Below are positions 8,765-18,013 of a DNA stretch of 64,000 nt, in pieces (within the stretch, counting starts at the first letter, position 1; each line of letters begins with the position of its first letter). The stretch comes from an uncultured Methanomassiliicoccus sp. Lineage in GTDB: Archaea > Thermoplasmatota > Thermoplasmata > Methanomassiliicoccales > Methanomassiliicoccaceae. The notes under the pieces are model-generated. The model was not told the DNA's origin. It made no database searches and saw only the letters and a program-made list of their open reading frames with translations. The stretch spans positions 1-64,000 of the forward strand of contig CAJKRY010000009.1 in assembly GCA_905202485.1 (NCBI GenBank), given 5' to 3'. The position numbers and the translations under genes are program-made.

Positions 8765-9586
8765 ATGATGGACGTTGTGTCAGAGTGCAGAAACCCTGAT
8801 TTAAGAATACAAGAGGCTTTCAACAAGGCACTCAGTCTGAAGGAAGAAAATCAATCTGAAGCTGAAAAAATACTCAGGGAATGCATCGGTATGGGATGTA
8901 CAGATTCAATGGTGGCTTTAGGAAATATTCTTAGCTCTGGAACCGATGAACAGAAAAAAGAGTCTTTTGAACTATTCATGAGAGCTGGCAATGCAGGAAA
9001 TCCATCAGGGCTGAGAAATGCAGGATATGCGTTGGCATTAGGCATCGGCTGTGTCAAAGATAAGACTGCTGCGGCGGAATGGTATAAACGAGCTGCTGAA
9101 GCGGGACATGCCAAGGCGCAGTGCAATCTTGGTGTTTTATACAGTTTTGGAAACGGCGTTCCTAAAAACGATGAGGAAGCTGCAAAATGGTACAAGATGT
9201 CTGCTGAAAATGGTTACAGCCGCGGTCAGACTAATTACGGAGAATACTTGATGTACGGCTGCGGAGTGAAAAAAGATACTGCAGAAGCAGCAAAGTGGTT
9301 TGAAGCTTCAGGCTCGAACAGAGCATCACATCATCTTGCAGAGCTGTATCTAGCCGGAGACGGAGTCTCTCAAAACAGAAGCAAAGCAGTAGAACTTTTA
9401 AAGAAATCTTCAGAAGGAGGATATGCGAAAGCAATGGCACTTTTAGCTTCTTTAATCATTGATGAAGACCACACTTATGCTGAATCATTATACATCAAAG
9501 CTGCAGAAAAGGGAAATCAGGATGCCGCAGAAGCGCTGAAGCGTCTTGGACTGCCGGTTCCAGAAGTGAAGAGAATGAGGAAGTGA
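8765..9586 (+). CDS. Sel1-repeat (TPR-like) protein
   Basis: About 273 residues from the ATG at 8765 (a second ATG follows at 8768). An upstream in-frame start at 8726 is rejected because GATTATATATCC, a good TATA box, lies at about 8733-8744, giving a leaderless mRNA from 8765. About six Sel1-like repeats follow, each of the form ...A..WY.KAAE.G...AQ..LG..Y..G.GV.KD..., for example AAEWYKRAAEAGHAKAQCNL. Sel1 repeats make a right-handed solenoid for protein-protein contact. No signal peptide is seen, so it is cytoplasmic. The partner is unknown. Confidence 0.88.
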   Translation: MMDVVSECRNPDLRIQEAFNKALSLKEENQSEAEKILRECIGMGCTDSMVALGNILSSGTDEQKKESFELFMRAGNAGNPSGLRNAGYALALGIGCVKDKTAAAEWYKRAAEAGHAKAQCNLGVLYSFGNGVPKNDEEAAKWYKMSAENGYSRGQTNYGEYLMYGCGVKKDTAEAAKWFEASGSNRASHHLAELYLAGDGVSQNRSKAVELLKKSSEGGYAKAMALLASLIIDEDHTYAESLYIKAAEKGNQDAAEALKRLGLPVPEVKRMRK

Positions 9587-9625
9587 ACAATCAGTAACAT
9601 AAGGCAGGACTGTGTTTCCCTTCAT

Positions 9626-10666
9626 ATGAGAAAAACTGCATCTTCTGTCTTGGTAGTCATTGTAATAGTGGCGGCCTTGGGATCTGTATTATCTTTAGGT
9701 TTTTCTCAGTCAGAGGAAACCAGCATAGATTATTCTGATAATTCTCACTGGCTGTCCCTGCCTGAAAATACAGATAAGCCTGTGGATATTTTCTATGTGT
9801 ATCCGACGGTGTGGCATAAGATAAGTGAAAATGAGGCAGATATCTGCAGAATCGATAATGCAACGATGCTGGAAGGAGCTCCTCAGGCATTTGCGATACA
9901 GGCAACTGCTTTTGAGACTGTCGGCAACATCTTTGCACCGTACTACCGTCAGGTTGATGCTGCAGTATGTTTGTCATTGAGTATTGAAGATCAAATTGAG
10001 ATGCTTTCCGGAGCACCGAAACAAGACTTGTTTGATGCACTTGATTATTACTTTGAAAATTATAATGAAGGAAGGCCGTTCATTCTTGCCGGGCATTCTC
10101 AGGGATCTGATATGCTGCTGTTTGTTTTGTCAGAATATATGAAAGAACATCCAGAAGTCTATGACAGAATGATTGCAGCTTACGTCATCGGCTACTCAGT
10201 CACAGACAATTATCTTCTGAATAATCCTCATCTGAAATTTGCTGAAGGTGCAGGCGATACAGGAGTTATCATTTCCTACAATACGGAAGCTCCTGGAGTT
10301 CAGGCTGACAATCCGGTTCTGCTTGAAAATGCCAATGTCATCAATCCAGTCTCATGGGTCCGCGACGAGACTCCAGCTTCTGCATCTGAGAGTATGGGAT
10401 CATTGATAAACGGGCAGTATGTTGAACATTTTGCAGATGCGACGATAGATCTTGAGCGCGGCGTAGTGGTATGCTCTACAGCTGACATTAATGAGTTTTC
10501 TTCAAACAACGGGCTGTTTCCGTTAGGAGTATATCATTCACAGGACTATCCGCTCTACTATTATGACATCAGAGCAAATGCAGAGCTCAGAGCAGCAAAT
10601 TTCTTAGGATTATCCAGTCTTGAAAGTTTGTCAGTAACTTCTGATGAACTTCAAGAGACTGCATAA
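9626..10666 (+). CDS. Secreted DUF3089-type alpha/beta hydrolase
   Basis: 346 residues. An N-terminal signal peptide or anchor (residues 5-27, VLVVIVIVAALGSVLSLGF) leads to a DUF3089 domain: VDIFYVYPTVW, then FAPYYRQVDAAV, then the nucleophile elbow AGHSQGSDM (about 157-163). Such proteins are lipase/esterase-like serine hydrolases. The C-terminal part has DLERGVVVCST and NGLFPLGVYHSQDYPLYYYD, the latter a possible site for the catalytic His. It would act outside the cell. It lies 39 bp after the Sel1 gene and could be cotranscribed with it. Substrate unknown. Confidence 0.8.
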   Translation: MRKTASSVLVVIVIVAALGSVLSLGFSQSEETSIDYSDNSHWLSLPENTDKPVDIFYVYPTVWHKISENEADICRIDNATMLEGAPQAFAIQATAFETVGNIFAPYYRQVDAAVCLSLSIEDQIEMLSGAPKQDLFDALDYYFENYNEGRPFILAGHSQGSDMLLFVLSEYMKEHPEVYDRMIAAYVIGYSVTDNYLLNNPHLKFAEGAGDTGVIISYNTEAPGVQADNPVLLENANVINPVSWVRDETPASASESMGSLINGQYVEHFADATIDLERGVVVCSTADINEFSSNNGLFPLGVYHSQDYPLYYYDIRANAELRAANFLGLSSLESLSVTSDELQETA

Positions 10667-10737
10667 TTTTTTTCTTTTATGACTTTTTTTATATTTCAGA
10701 AAATCTGTTTAGTTTATAATTTGTATTTTAGTCTGAT

Positions 10738-11574
10738 TTATTGAAATTTAGTTTCGGTAATTCTTCCATACAGTTCGGGGCGTCTTCTGTTGAGATAATA
10801 CAGGTTCTTCATGGAAGTGTACTCTCTTCTTCTCAATTTATCTAGGATTTCAGAGGTGGCGTCAATAATGATCATCGAATCTTTTGAACTGTAGTCTTCA
10901 GCTAATATGTTTCCGCGGGGATCTATGGCAGTACAGCCTCCGCCGAAAACAGTTCCCAGGCCGTTATCCCCTAACTGATTGCATGCTATTGCATATACAG
11001 TATTGTCGTATGCCCGCGCTTTGAGACACTTATCCCATATGTCTTTTCTTCTGTTTGACGGCAGCCCGGAAGAATGAGGCATCAAAATGATGTCTGCACC
11101 ATCCAGCGCCAATATCGATGAGATCTCTGGGAAATGAGACTCCCAGCAGAGCTGAAAACCTATGTTGGCATTTTCACATTTTATTATCTCAATATTATTT
11201 CCTGCCTCATAATACAGTTTTTCTCTCTCGCCCAGATGTGTTTTTCTATATTTTCCTTTAATAATGCCGTCTTCAGCAATGAACTGTGTGATATATGAAC
11301 AATCATCAGCCTTTTCTGACAATCCGGCAGCTATGCTTATGCTGAATTCTTCAGACATCTCAAGAACACATTTTACTGAATCTCCTTCCATAGTTTCAGA
11401 AAACTCAAGGCTTTGAGGCATAGCATAGCCGGTTATGCACATTTCTGGAAAACATATAAGATCAACATTCTGTTCTGACGCAGTTATTACCCATTTTCTC
11501 ATGGAGCTCAGGTTATCTTTGATCTTTCCTACCGTGGAATTTATCTGAACTGCAGCTATCTTTATGTCTTCCAT
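10738..11574 (-). CDS. Carbon-nitrogen hydrolase (nitrilase superfamily)
   Basis: 278 residues with the full catalytic triad: Glu44 in CFPEMCITGY, Lys111 in KYRKTHLG, and Cys143 in GFQLCWESHFPE. These enzymes hydrolyse nitriles, amides or carbamoyl groups; length and motifs fit an omega-amidase or N-carbamoylputrescine amidase-like member, but the substrate cannot be assigned. A TATA box (GAATATATAATT, about 11601-11612 on the minus strand) lies some 30 bp before the ATG. It is divergent from cobN. Confidence 0.88.
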   Translation of the reverse strand: MEDIKIAAVQINSTVGKIKDNLSSMRKWVITASEQNVDLICFPEMCITGYAMPQSLEFSETMEGDSVKCVLEMSEEFSISIAAGLSEKADDCSYITQFIAEDGIIKGKYRKTHLGEREKLYYEAGNNIEIIKCENANIGFQLCWESHFPEISSILALDGADIILMPHSSGLPSNRRKDIWDKCLKARAYDNTVYAIACNQLGDNGLGTVFGGGCTAIDPRGNILAEDYSSKDSMIIIDATSEILDKLRRREYTSMKNLYYLNRRRPELYGRITETKFQ

Positions 11575-11642
11575 TGGATCCCAGCTATGATCTGAAGAAT
11601 TATATATTCTTTTATTTTATGAACCAGTCTGTTCTATATGGC

Positions 11643-11664
11643 AATATCATCCAATGTTTATATA
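11643..11664 (+). promoter_or_regulatory. cobN promoter with shared 10-mer next to TATA
   Basis: AATATCATCCAATG (11643-11656) abuts the TATA box TTTATATA (11657-11664). The motif occupies the BRE/upstream-factor position and recurs at 26158, 26203, 35918 and 35947, with a close relative at 52440. Transcription would start near 11690, leaving a leader of about 90 nt before cobN that contains a 21-codon ORF. Confidence 0.5.
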
Positions 11665-11709
11665 GGTGATACGTGTTAGCCAATTCATCGTAGAATGGAG
11701 CTTTAGCGA

Positions 11710-11775
11710 ATGTTTCAGATTGCAGTATGTAGTAGAACAACAGCAGCCACTGGCATTTTTGTTTCAGAGAAGTGA
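11710..11775 (+). CDS. Possible 21-residue leader peptide before cobN
   Basis: ATG 11710 to TGA 11773-11775 encodes 21 residues (MFQIAVCSRTTAATG...). It lies inside the predicted cobN leader and ends 6 bases before the cobN ATG, so ribosomes finishing it could reinitiate on cobN. A chance ORF is quite possible; there is no strong ribosome binding site before it. Confidence 0.25.
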   Translation: MFQIAVCSRTTAATGIFVSEK

Positions 11776-11781
11776 TTGAAT

Positions 11782-14700
11782 ATGAAATTAATTCACATTT
11801 CTATCCAGAGTTCCGATGCCAGGGTTATGGAAAAAGCTGCAAAAGCCCTGCGCGATAAGGGTATTGAAGTAGAATGTTTTTGTGAAAACTGCGATGTGAT
11901 AGATGACAATCCTGCTGTGTATCACCGCTTGATCAAAGAGACTGCCGATGCAGATATGGTTTTTATCAGATGCATGGGTGACATTTTCAAATTTAAAAAG
12001 TTTGAGAAGTACCAGGAGGCTCTGAAAGATTATCCCGGCTACGTGTTCATTTACTCTGGAAGCCTGGACTTAATGCTTTTATTCCGCAGCATGTTCAAAG
12101 GCTCGGACGAGGACTTTTCACTTTTGAGATCATTCGCATTATATAAAGGACCGGAAAACGATATTGGGATTCTTCTCTGGCTGGCTAACAAGCTCGGCTT
12201 GGCAGAGTCGGTGCCGGAACCAGTGAAACAGAGAACAGACGGCATTTATCATCCCGACTGTCCCAAAGACATCTCTTTTGAAGACTACCTTTCTCGTTTG
12301 GATCCCAGCCTTCCTACGGCAGGATTCATGTTTACCAGCAACTTGTGGATATATAACAATCTGGAACATATTGATGCTATGATTCATGGTCTGGAAAATG
12401 CTGGAATGAACGTAATTCCTGTATTCTTTTCCGCTTCTTCAATGAGTGTTCATGGAACATACGGCAGTTCCACCATTTTCAAGAAATATCTCATGGACGG
12501 CGAAAAATCCAGAGTGGGTGTCGTTGTAATGTGCTCATCCTTCTCGCAACTGGTCAATTCAAGAAGCACTACTGGAATGAGCACTCCCGATGAAGAGAAC
12601 TTTTACAAGCAGCTTACAGACGTTCCTGTTCTGCAGGCTCTGATAGTTGCCTCTGAATATTCTGACTACGGGACCAGCGCCATCGGCTTGGATAAAAACG
12701 AAATCTCTGCATCTGTAGCCTGGCCAGAAGTGGACGGGCAGATTATAACTGTGCCCATCGCCCACTCGCCGCCAGAATATAGAAAAGTGCGCAGAAATGC
12801 CCCCCTGCCAGACAGAATAGCGCATCTTGCAAAATTAGCCAAGAACTGGGCCATGCTGAGTAGAATTCCGCCTTCTGAAAGAAGAATCGCCATTCTGATG
12901 TATCAGTCCAGAGCGGATTCCGGCAGGATAGGCAATGCCGCCGGGCTTGACGTAATCGAAAGCGTATGCTTGATGCTGAAGAAACTGAAACAGCTTGGCT
13001 ATAAAGTAGACGGAGTCCCTGAAACTGGAAAAGAATTAATTACTGAAATATTAGATAATGTCACCAACGATCTGAATTGGACTCCTTCAGAGGTAGTCTG
13101 CAAAAAGGCTTTAGACCTTGTAGATAAAAAGGATTATCTGCAGCATTTTAACAAACTGTCTGAGTACGATAAAAACTCAACTATCGAACACTGGGGAAAG
13201 CCGCCTGGAAAAATTGCAGTAGAAAAAGGAAAGATAATTATTCCCGGTTTAATCAAGGGAAACATTCTCATTGGCTATCAGCCCCTCAGAGGCTGGGGGG
13301 AGCAGATCGAAAGAATTTATCACGATCCGCTACTGATGTCTCCTCATCAGTATTTGGAATACTACCGGTGGATCCAGCAGGAGTTCAAAGCCAATGTGAT
13401 TGTGCATATGGGAACTCATGGTACACTGGAATGGCTTCCAGGGAAGAATGTAGGCCTGTCTGCAAGCTGCAATCCCGACTACATACTTGACGCCACACCT
13501 CATGTTTACCCATATATTATTGACGACCCAGGCGAAGGGATACAGACTAAGAGAAGATCTGAATCTGTAGTCATCGGGCATATGAACCCTACTATGACCA
13601 GAGCGGGAAGTTATGACGAGCTGTCTGAAGTGGAGGTTCCTCTCCAGCAGTACTTTAAGTTTAGGGACATGGCTGCCGGCGAGAGAAGAACCGCCTTAAT
13701 CTCTGAAATTTATGAGGCAGCCAAGAAGATTGATCTATTCAGCGACTTAGGCATCATGTCTGATCCGGGGGTGGAAGGATTCGAGCCTTATCTGGACAGG
13801 CTTCATGAGTATATTACGGAAGTCAAAGACGCTCTGATCCGCGACGGTCTGCATGTTTTAGGACGTGTTCCTGAAGAGCGCTATATGGATGAGAATATTT
13901 ACTCAGCAATGAGGTTGAGAAACGGCTCAATAGCGCCGCTGAGGGAAGCCGTCGGCGATACTATCGGATATGACCTCAATCATGCTGTCGATTTTCCTAA
14001 TGAAGTTAGTGAGGACGGCAGGCCGAACAGCGAAATAATAGATTATGCAGATTCAGAAGTTCAGGACATTCTGCTTGAACTGAGAGCTCTGGATTACGAC
14101 TATGCTAAATGTCTTGAGTACATCAACAGCCGTTATGATTCAGTTTCTGAATCGCTTACAGACTGCATCTCATTCATATGTAATTTTTTAGTATCTAACC
14201 TAAAAAAGATGAGTGATGAAATCGACAACATGATGGATGCCTTTGCCGGCAGGTATGTTCTTCCGGGACCATCGGGAGCTCCTACGCGCGGGAATGCCTA
14301 TATCCTGCCGATGGGCAGAAATTACTACGGCATTGATCCAGACAGCGTCCCTAATCCTTCTTCGTGGGTCATAGGGAAGAAGATGGCCGACCAGATGATC
14401 AATAAATATGTGGAAGAGAAAGGAACCTATCCGCGGGAAGTGGGCTTCATCATCTGGGCTACAGATACTATGAAAACAGGAGGAGATGATTTAGCATATG
14501 TCCTCTGGCTGATGGGTGTAAAACCTGTCTGGTCCAAAGCCGGCGGTCAGGTGATTGATCTGGAAATCATCCCGCTGTCTGAATTAAAGCGCCCAAGAAT
14601 TGATGTTACAGTAAACATCACCGGACTTTTCAGAGATACGTTTCCCAATCTGATCGACATGATTGACGATGCTGTCAAACTTGTATCTGCTCTTGACGAA

Positions 14701-15525
14701 TCAAGCGACGAAAACTATCTGGCTGACAACTTAAGAAAAGAAATCTTAGAAGGCATGAAGTCCGGTCTGACGGTCGATGAAGCCCGCAGAAAATCATCCA
14801 TGCGCATATTCGGAGCTCCTCCTGGAGCATACGGGGCCGGTGTAAATCATGCTATAGAGACAAGCGAATGGAAGACGGTAAAGGATCTGGCAGATGTTTA
14901 CATCTCCTGGTCAAGCTATGCATATGGCAGAGGAGTACATGGAGAAAGCATGAAGGATCAGTTTGTCAAGCGTTTCAGCAAGGTAGGCGTCACTGTCAAA
15001 AATATGCCTGACAGGGAAATCGATCTTCTTGACTGTGACGACGTTTACACCTACCTGGGAGGAATGAACTCATTTGTCAGAGCTTATGGCAACCCTGATG
15101 CCATTTCGGTCATGGGGGACGGTTCAAACCCTGAACATCTGAAGCTGAGGGATGCTGCAGAAGAGTGTAAATTTGTATTCAGAAGTAAAATTCTCAATCC
15201 GAAGTATGTTGAAGGTTTGAAGGAACACGGTTACCGCGGAGCTGCCGAGCTGGCAAATGTTACTGAATACCTGTTTGCCTGGGATGCAACTTCAAATATC
15301 GTTGACGACTGGATGTACGAGCAGCTGGCTGATAAGTTTCTGTTCGATGAAAATACTAAAGAATGGATGATGAATGAAAATCCTCATGCACTGATGAACA
15401 TTTTAGACAGGCTGCACGAGGCAATTTCCAGAGAGATGTGGAATGCAGACGAGGATACTTTAGAAAAACTGAAACAGCTTTATCTGCAGACTGAAGAAAG
15501 GCTGGAAGAAGTCACTGACCGCTGA
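11782..15525 (+). CDS. cobN: CobN/ChlH-type chelatase large subunit
   Basis: 1247 residues from the ATG at 11782; an in-frame TTG two codons earlier is less likely. This is the full length of the CobN family, the large ATP-dependent metal chelatase subunit that binds the tetrapyrrole and metal (Co in aerobic cobalamin synthesis; relatives insert Mg). Family signatures are present: GTHGTLEWLPGKNVGLS (about 543-559), PYIIDDPGEGIQTKRR, and GAPPGAYGAGVNHAIE. The usual AAA+ partners (ChlI/ChlD, CobS/CobT) are not in the window. Archaeal homologues often occur without known cobalamin-pathway partners, so the metal and substrate are open. The promoter shares a motif with the importer and nitrogenase-like regions. 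Confidence 0.9.
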   Translation: MKLIHISIQSSDARVMEKAAKALRDKGIEVECFCENCDVIDDNPAVYHRLIKETADADMVFIRCMGDIFKFKKFEKYQEALKDYPGYVFIYSGSLDLMLLFRSMFKGSDEDFSLLRSFALYKGPENDIGILLWLANKLGLAESVPEPVKQRTDGIYHPDCPKDISFEDYLSRLDPSLPTAGFMFTSNLWIYNNLEHIDAMIHGLENAGMNVIPVFFSASSMSVHGTYGSSTIFKKYLMDGEKSRVGVVVMCSSFSQLVNSRSTTGMSTPDEENFYKQLTDVPVLQALIVASEYSDYGTSAIGLDKNEISASVAWPEVDGQIITVPIAHSPPEYRKVRRNAPLPDRIAHLAKLAKNWAMLSRIPPSERRIAILMYQSRADSGRIGNAAGLDVIESVCLMLKKLKQLGYKVDGVPETGKELITEILDNVTNDLNWTPSEVVCKKALDLVDKKDYLQHFNKLSEYDKNSTIEHWGKPPGKIAVEKGKIIIPGLIKGNILIGYQPLRGWGEQIERIYHDPLLMSPHQYLEYYRWIQQEFKANVIVHMGTHGTLEWLPGKNVGLSASCNPDYILDATPHVYPYIIDDPGEGIQTKRRSESVVIGHMNPTMTRAGSYDELSEVEVPLQQYFKFRDMAAGERRTALISEIYEAAKKIDLFSDLGIMSDPGVEGFEPYLDRLHEYITEVKDALIRDGLHVLGRVPEERYMDENIYSAMRLRNGSIAPLREAVGDTIGYDLNHAVDFPNEVSEDGRPNSEIIDYADSEVQDILLELRALDYDYAKCLEYINSRYDSVSESLTDCISFICNFLVSNLKKMSDEIDNMMDAFAGRYVLPGPSGAPTRGNAYILPMGRNYYGIDPDSVPNPSSWVIGKKMADQMINKYVEEKGTYPREVGFIIWATDTMKTGGDDLAYVLWLMGVKPVWSKAGGQVIDLEIIPLSELKRPRIDVTVNITGLFRDTFPNLIDMIDDAVKLVSALDESSDENYLADNLRKEILEGMKSGLTVDEARRKSSMRIFGAPPGAYGAGVNHAIETSEWKTVKDLADVYISWSSYAYGRGVHGESMKDQFVKRFSKVGVTVKNMPDREIDLLDCDDVYTYLGGMNSFVRAYGNPDAISVMGDGSNPEHLKLRDAAEECKFVFRSKILNPKYVEGLKEHGYRGAAELANVTEYLFAWDATSNIVDDWMYEQLADKFLFDENTKEWMMNENPHALMNILDRLHEAISREMWNADEDTLEKLKQLYLQTEERLEEVTDR

Positions 15526-15536
15526 GGTCAGGAACT
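15514..15536. terminator. Small hairpin between convergent genes
   Basis: CTGACC-GCTGA-GGTCAG forms a 6-bp stem that spans the cobN stop and touches the end of the opposing ABC permease gene. It may slow transcription in both directions. There is no clear T-run. Confidence 0.25.
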
Positions 15537-16283
15537 TCCTTTTTTAATTAAGTAATAATCTGCAATAAAGAACACAACGCAGTATACGAGTAAGATTACT
15601 ATCGATACGTAAGGAATACCCCAGCCCAGAGATGCTGATCTGATGCATTCTGCAGAATGAGTAAGCGGCAGAGCATAGACAATGTAGCCGAAGATGCTCG
15701 GCAGCGAGGAAACATTAAACAATGTCCCGCAGAGAAACGTCATAGGGATTATCACCAAGCTGTTAAAAAGGTTCAATGCTTGATTTGATTTAGCTAGCAT
15801 TCCGGCTAAGACGCCTAAAAGAGCAAAGGTAAAGCTTGAGATGATTATGTATAAAATTACCAGCGGCGTTATTGATACAGCAGGAGAGATAATCATTCCG
15901 ATGATGAGAATTATCATGCAGCTCAGTACGCTTCTCAAAGTTCCCATCAATGCTTTTCCTATTACTATTGAAGAAACATGAATCGGGCAGAGAACTAACT
16001 CGTCAAAACTCATATAAAATAATCTTTGAATCAGAATCTTTGAAGACGTTGAGCCGAAACTTGATGATAAAGTTGTTAAAGAAACGATACCCGGGATGAT
16101 GAATGCTATGTAGTTTCCGCTCCCTCCTGACATCCCTCCGCCTAGACCATAGCCGAATGCCAGGAGGTACAGCAAAGGACCGACCAGGCAGGAGATTACT
16201 ACAACTAAAAAGTTCTTTTTAAAATAACACAAATCTGCCCAGGCTACGCGTACAGATTCGTCAAGTATAGTGAAGATCAGCAT
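15528..16283 (-). CDS. ABC-2 type exporter permease
   Basis: 251 residues with six hydrophobic segments and the ABC2_membrane layout of DrrB-like permeases (GYGLGGGMSG loop, then IPGIVSLTTLSSSFG, then VIIPMTFLCGTLFNVSSLP). With the overlapping ATPase gene it forms a half-size exporter, acting as a dimer at the cytoplasmic membrane. Its substrate is unknown; drug or lipid export is typical of the family. It ends 2 bp from the convergent cobN stop. Confidence 0.85.
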   Translation of the reverse strand: MLIFTILDESVRVAWADLCYFKKNFLVVVISCLVGPLLYLLAFGYGLGGGMSGGSGNYIAFIIPGIVSLTTLSSSFGSTSSKILIQRLFYMSFDELVLCPIHVSSIVIGKALMGTLRSVLSCMIILIIGMIISPAVSITPLVILYIIISSFTFALLGVLAGMLAKSNQALNLFNSLVIIPMTFLCGTLFNVSSLPSIFGYIVYALPLTHSAECIRSASLGWGIPYVSIVILLVYCVVFFIADYYLIKKGSS

Positions 16284-17176
16284 CTCACCAGCTTATCTGC
16301 TGTGGTATCTTCTCCGGTTATTTCTAAAAATACATCCTCTAAATTGGTTTTTCTGATAATATTATAATTTTCATTTGTAGCCTGTACGAACTCTTTTGCA
16401 CTTGCACGGTCTGGAAAATAGCGGTTGTATATTTTTCCGTCTTCTCCTATGAGCTCAACTGCCATCGCCCCGATCTGCTGGCAGAGCTCCTTTGGAGTTC
16501 CCAGAGCAATTATTCTGCCATAATTTATTATTCCGACTCTGTCGCAGAGAGATTCTGCTTCTTCAATGTAATGAGTTGTGAGAAAGATTGTCGTTCCGTT
16601 GCTGTTCAGCATTCTGATGAGATCCCACAGCATGTGTCTGGAACGGGTATCTAAGCCTGCGGTTGGTTCGTCTAGAAAGAGAATTTTGGGCCTGTGGATT
16701 ATAGAACAGACAATGGCAGTTTTTCTTTTCCACCCTCCCGATAGAGAAGAAATAGTCCGGTCCATATAATCCTCAAGACCCAATAGTGATGTAAATTCCT
16801 TAATCCGTTCTTCAATTTCTCCTCTGGGTATTTTCTGCAGCAAAGCATGATGTTTTATGTTTTCGCGAACTGTAATGTCCTTATCAAGACTGATATGCTG
16901 CTGTGTTATTCCGAGATGTCTTCTGGCATTGATACGGTCTTTTTGAATATCGTATCCGGCGATGGTGATATTTCCAGATGTTGGGGTGGTGATAGTGGTC
17001 AGCATGCGTATTGTTGTAGTTTTTCCGGCTCCGTTGGGACCTAGAAATCCGAAGATTTCTCCCTTTTTGACACAGATGCTGACATCGTTTACGGCGGTGA
17101 AGTTGTCAAACTTCTTGATAAGGTGATCGGCTTTTAGTATGTCAGAGTTGGAAATATCATCCATCGTCATCTGCAT
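16277..17176 (-). CDS. ABC exporter ATPase, DrrA/CcmA-like
   Basis: 299 residues. Walker A is GPNGAGKTTT, the signature is LSGGWKRK (a slight variant of LSGGQ), Walker B is ILFLDEPTAGLD, and the switch His is in LTTHYIEEAE. The C-terminal about 70 residues match the DrrA-type extension. It overlaps the permease gene by 7 bp and energises it. Starts at 17176 or at internal ATGs (for example the MDDISN codon at residue 5) are all possible. Confidence 0.88.
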   Translation of the reverse strand: MQMTMDDISNSDILKADHLIKKFDNFTAVNDVSICVKKGEIFGFLGPNGAGKTTTIRMLTTITTPTSGNITIAGYDIQKDRINARRHLGITQQHISLDKDITVRENIKHHALLQKIPRGEIEERIKEFTSLLGLEDYMDRTISSLSGGWKRKTAIVCSIIHRPKILFLDEPTAGLDTRSRHMLWDLIRMLNSNGTTIFLTTHYIEEAESLCDRVGIINYGRIIALGTPKELCQQIGAMAVELIGEDGKIYNRYFPDRASAKEFVQATNENYNIIRKTNLEDVFLEITGEDTTADKLVRC

Positions 17177-17358
17177 GTGTTTCTAGATCATATAGCTAAT
17201 GCTTACCTTTGCATCTAGCATCATACCTTCACATGCTGATATGACGATCTGAAGAACTTTATACAGTATTAACTCAATTTAATATGTTTTTAGAATTAAC
17301 TGCATAACCATACACTTCTGGTACATCATAAATTACTGATATGTTAATAAAATAATCA

Positions 17359-17382
17359 AGATGACGCTTGACAGCGTCATCT
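17359..17382 (-). terminator. Hairpin terminator after small membrane protein gene
   Basis: AGATGACGC-TTGACA-GCGTCATCT is a perfect 9-bp stem 15 bp beyond the stop of the 17.4-kb gene. On the minus strand it is followed by TGATTATTTTATT. Together with others in the window it looks like an intrinsic-type terminator. Confidence 0.5.
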
Positions 17383-17396
17383 CGTTTTCAAACAAA

Positions 17397-17861
17397 TTAT
17401 GCTTTTTCGCTCAGTATTCCGAAGATCAATGAAAGAACTCCAGAAACTATTGCAACATACAGGCCAGCGCCTACACTAACACTTAGTTTAGCAAGCTCGC
17501 CGAGATCAAAGCCAGGTACTATCTCAGCAATGTCCCCGGTAATCCACATGTATTCTACGATTGCTAGAATTATGACGATTAGTCCGAGTATTGCCGGTAC
17601 GTAACCTATCTTGCTCTTAGGCTTGACCATTCCCACTGCGAACAAGATCAAACTTAATGCAGAAATGACTGCGATTATAGCTGGTATGTACTGCTGAAAG
17701 TCATCGGTGTCCCAATCAAATATATCGATCCCACTCCAATCTTCGCTGTGGCTTGAACCCAGGATGGTGGCGTCAGCGCTGATCCATCCAAGAGCGATTG
17801 AAATGATTCCGACAAGTGCTACAATTATGCCGATGACTCCGAAAATCCTTGATCTATCCAT
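17397..17861 (-). CDS. Small four-helix membrane protein, paralogue of the 57.3-kb gene
   Basis: About 154 residues from the ATG at 17861 (MDRSRIFGVIG); a longer ORF start upstream would add 31 residues with no membrane pattern. Four hydrophobic segments: IFGVIGIIVALVGIISIALGW, IIAVISALSLILFAVGM, VPAILGLIVIILAIVEYMW, and YVAIVSGVLSLIFGIL. An acidic, Ser-rich loop follows helix 1 (GIDIFDWD). The 57310-57732 protein has the same plan, including IDLIDYDSGFQIYIPVIIAVL against the FDWD...QQYIPAIIAVI here. No function is known to me. It is divergent from the LRR surface gene. Confidence 0.75.
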   Translation of the reverse strand: MDRSRIFGVIGIIVALVGIISIALGWISADATILGSSHSEDWSGIDIFDWDTDDFQQYIPAIIAVISALSLILFAVGMVKPKSKIGYVPAILGLIVIILAIVEYMWITGDIAEIVPGFDLGELAKLSVSVGAGLYVAIVSGVLSLIFGILSEKA

Positions 17862-18013
17862 TTTGATTTCAGAACTCAAGTTAGCACCTCTGCAACCATC
17901 ATGCAGGTTCTTCAGATAATTCTCTCCATATAATTCTACATTTGTATATTTCATTCTCAGAAGTTATTATACTGCCTTCTGCATAATGGAGGAATAATCC
18001 ATTGTGATCGCCA

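Noticed and set aside
17154..17163. A further exact copy of ATATCATCCA
   Set aside because: It falls in codons for MDDI near the start of the ABC-2 ATPase gene and lacks the flanking AATG, so it is probably coincidental.
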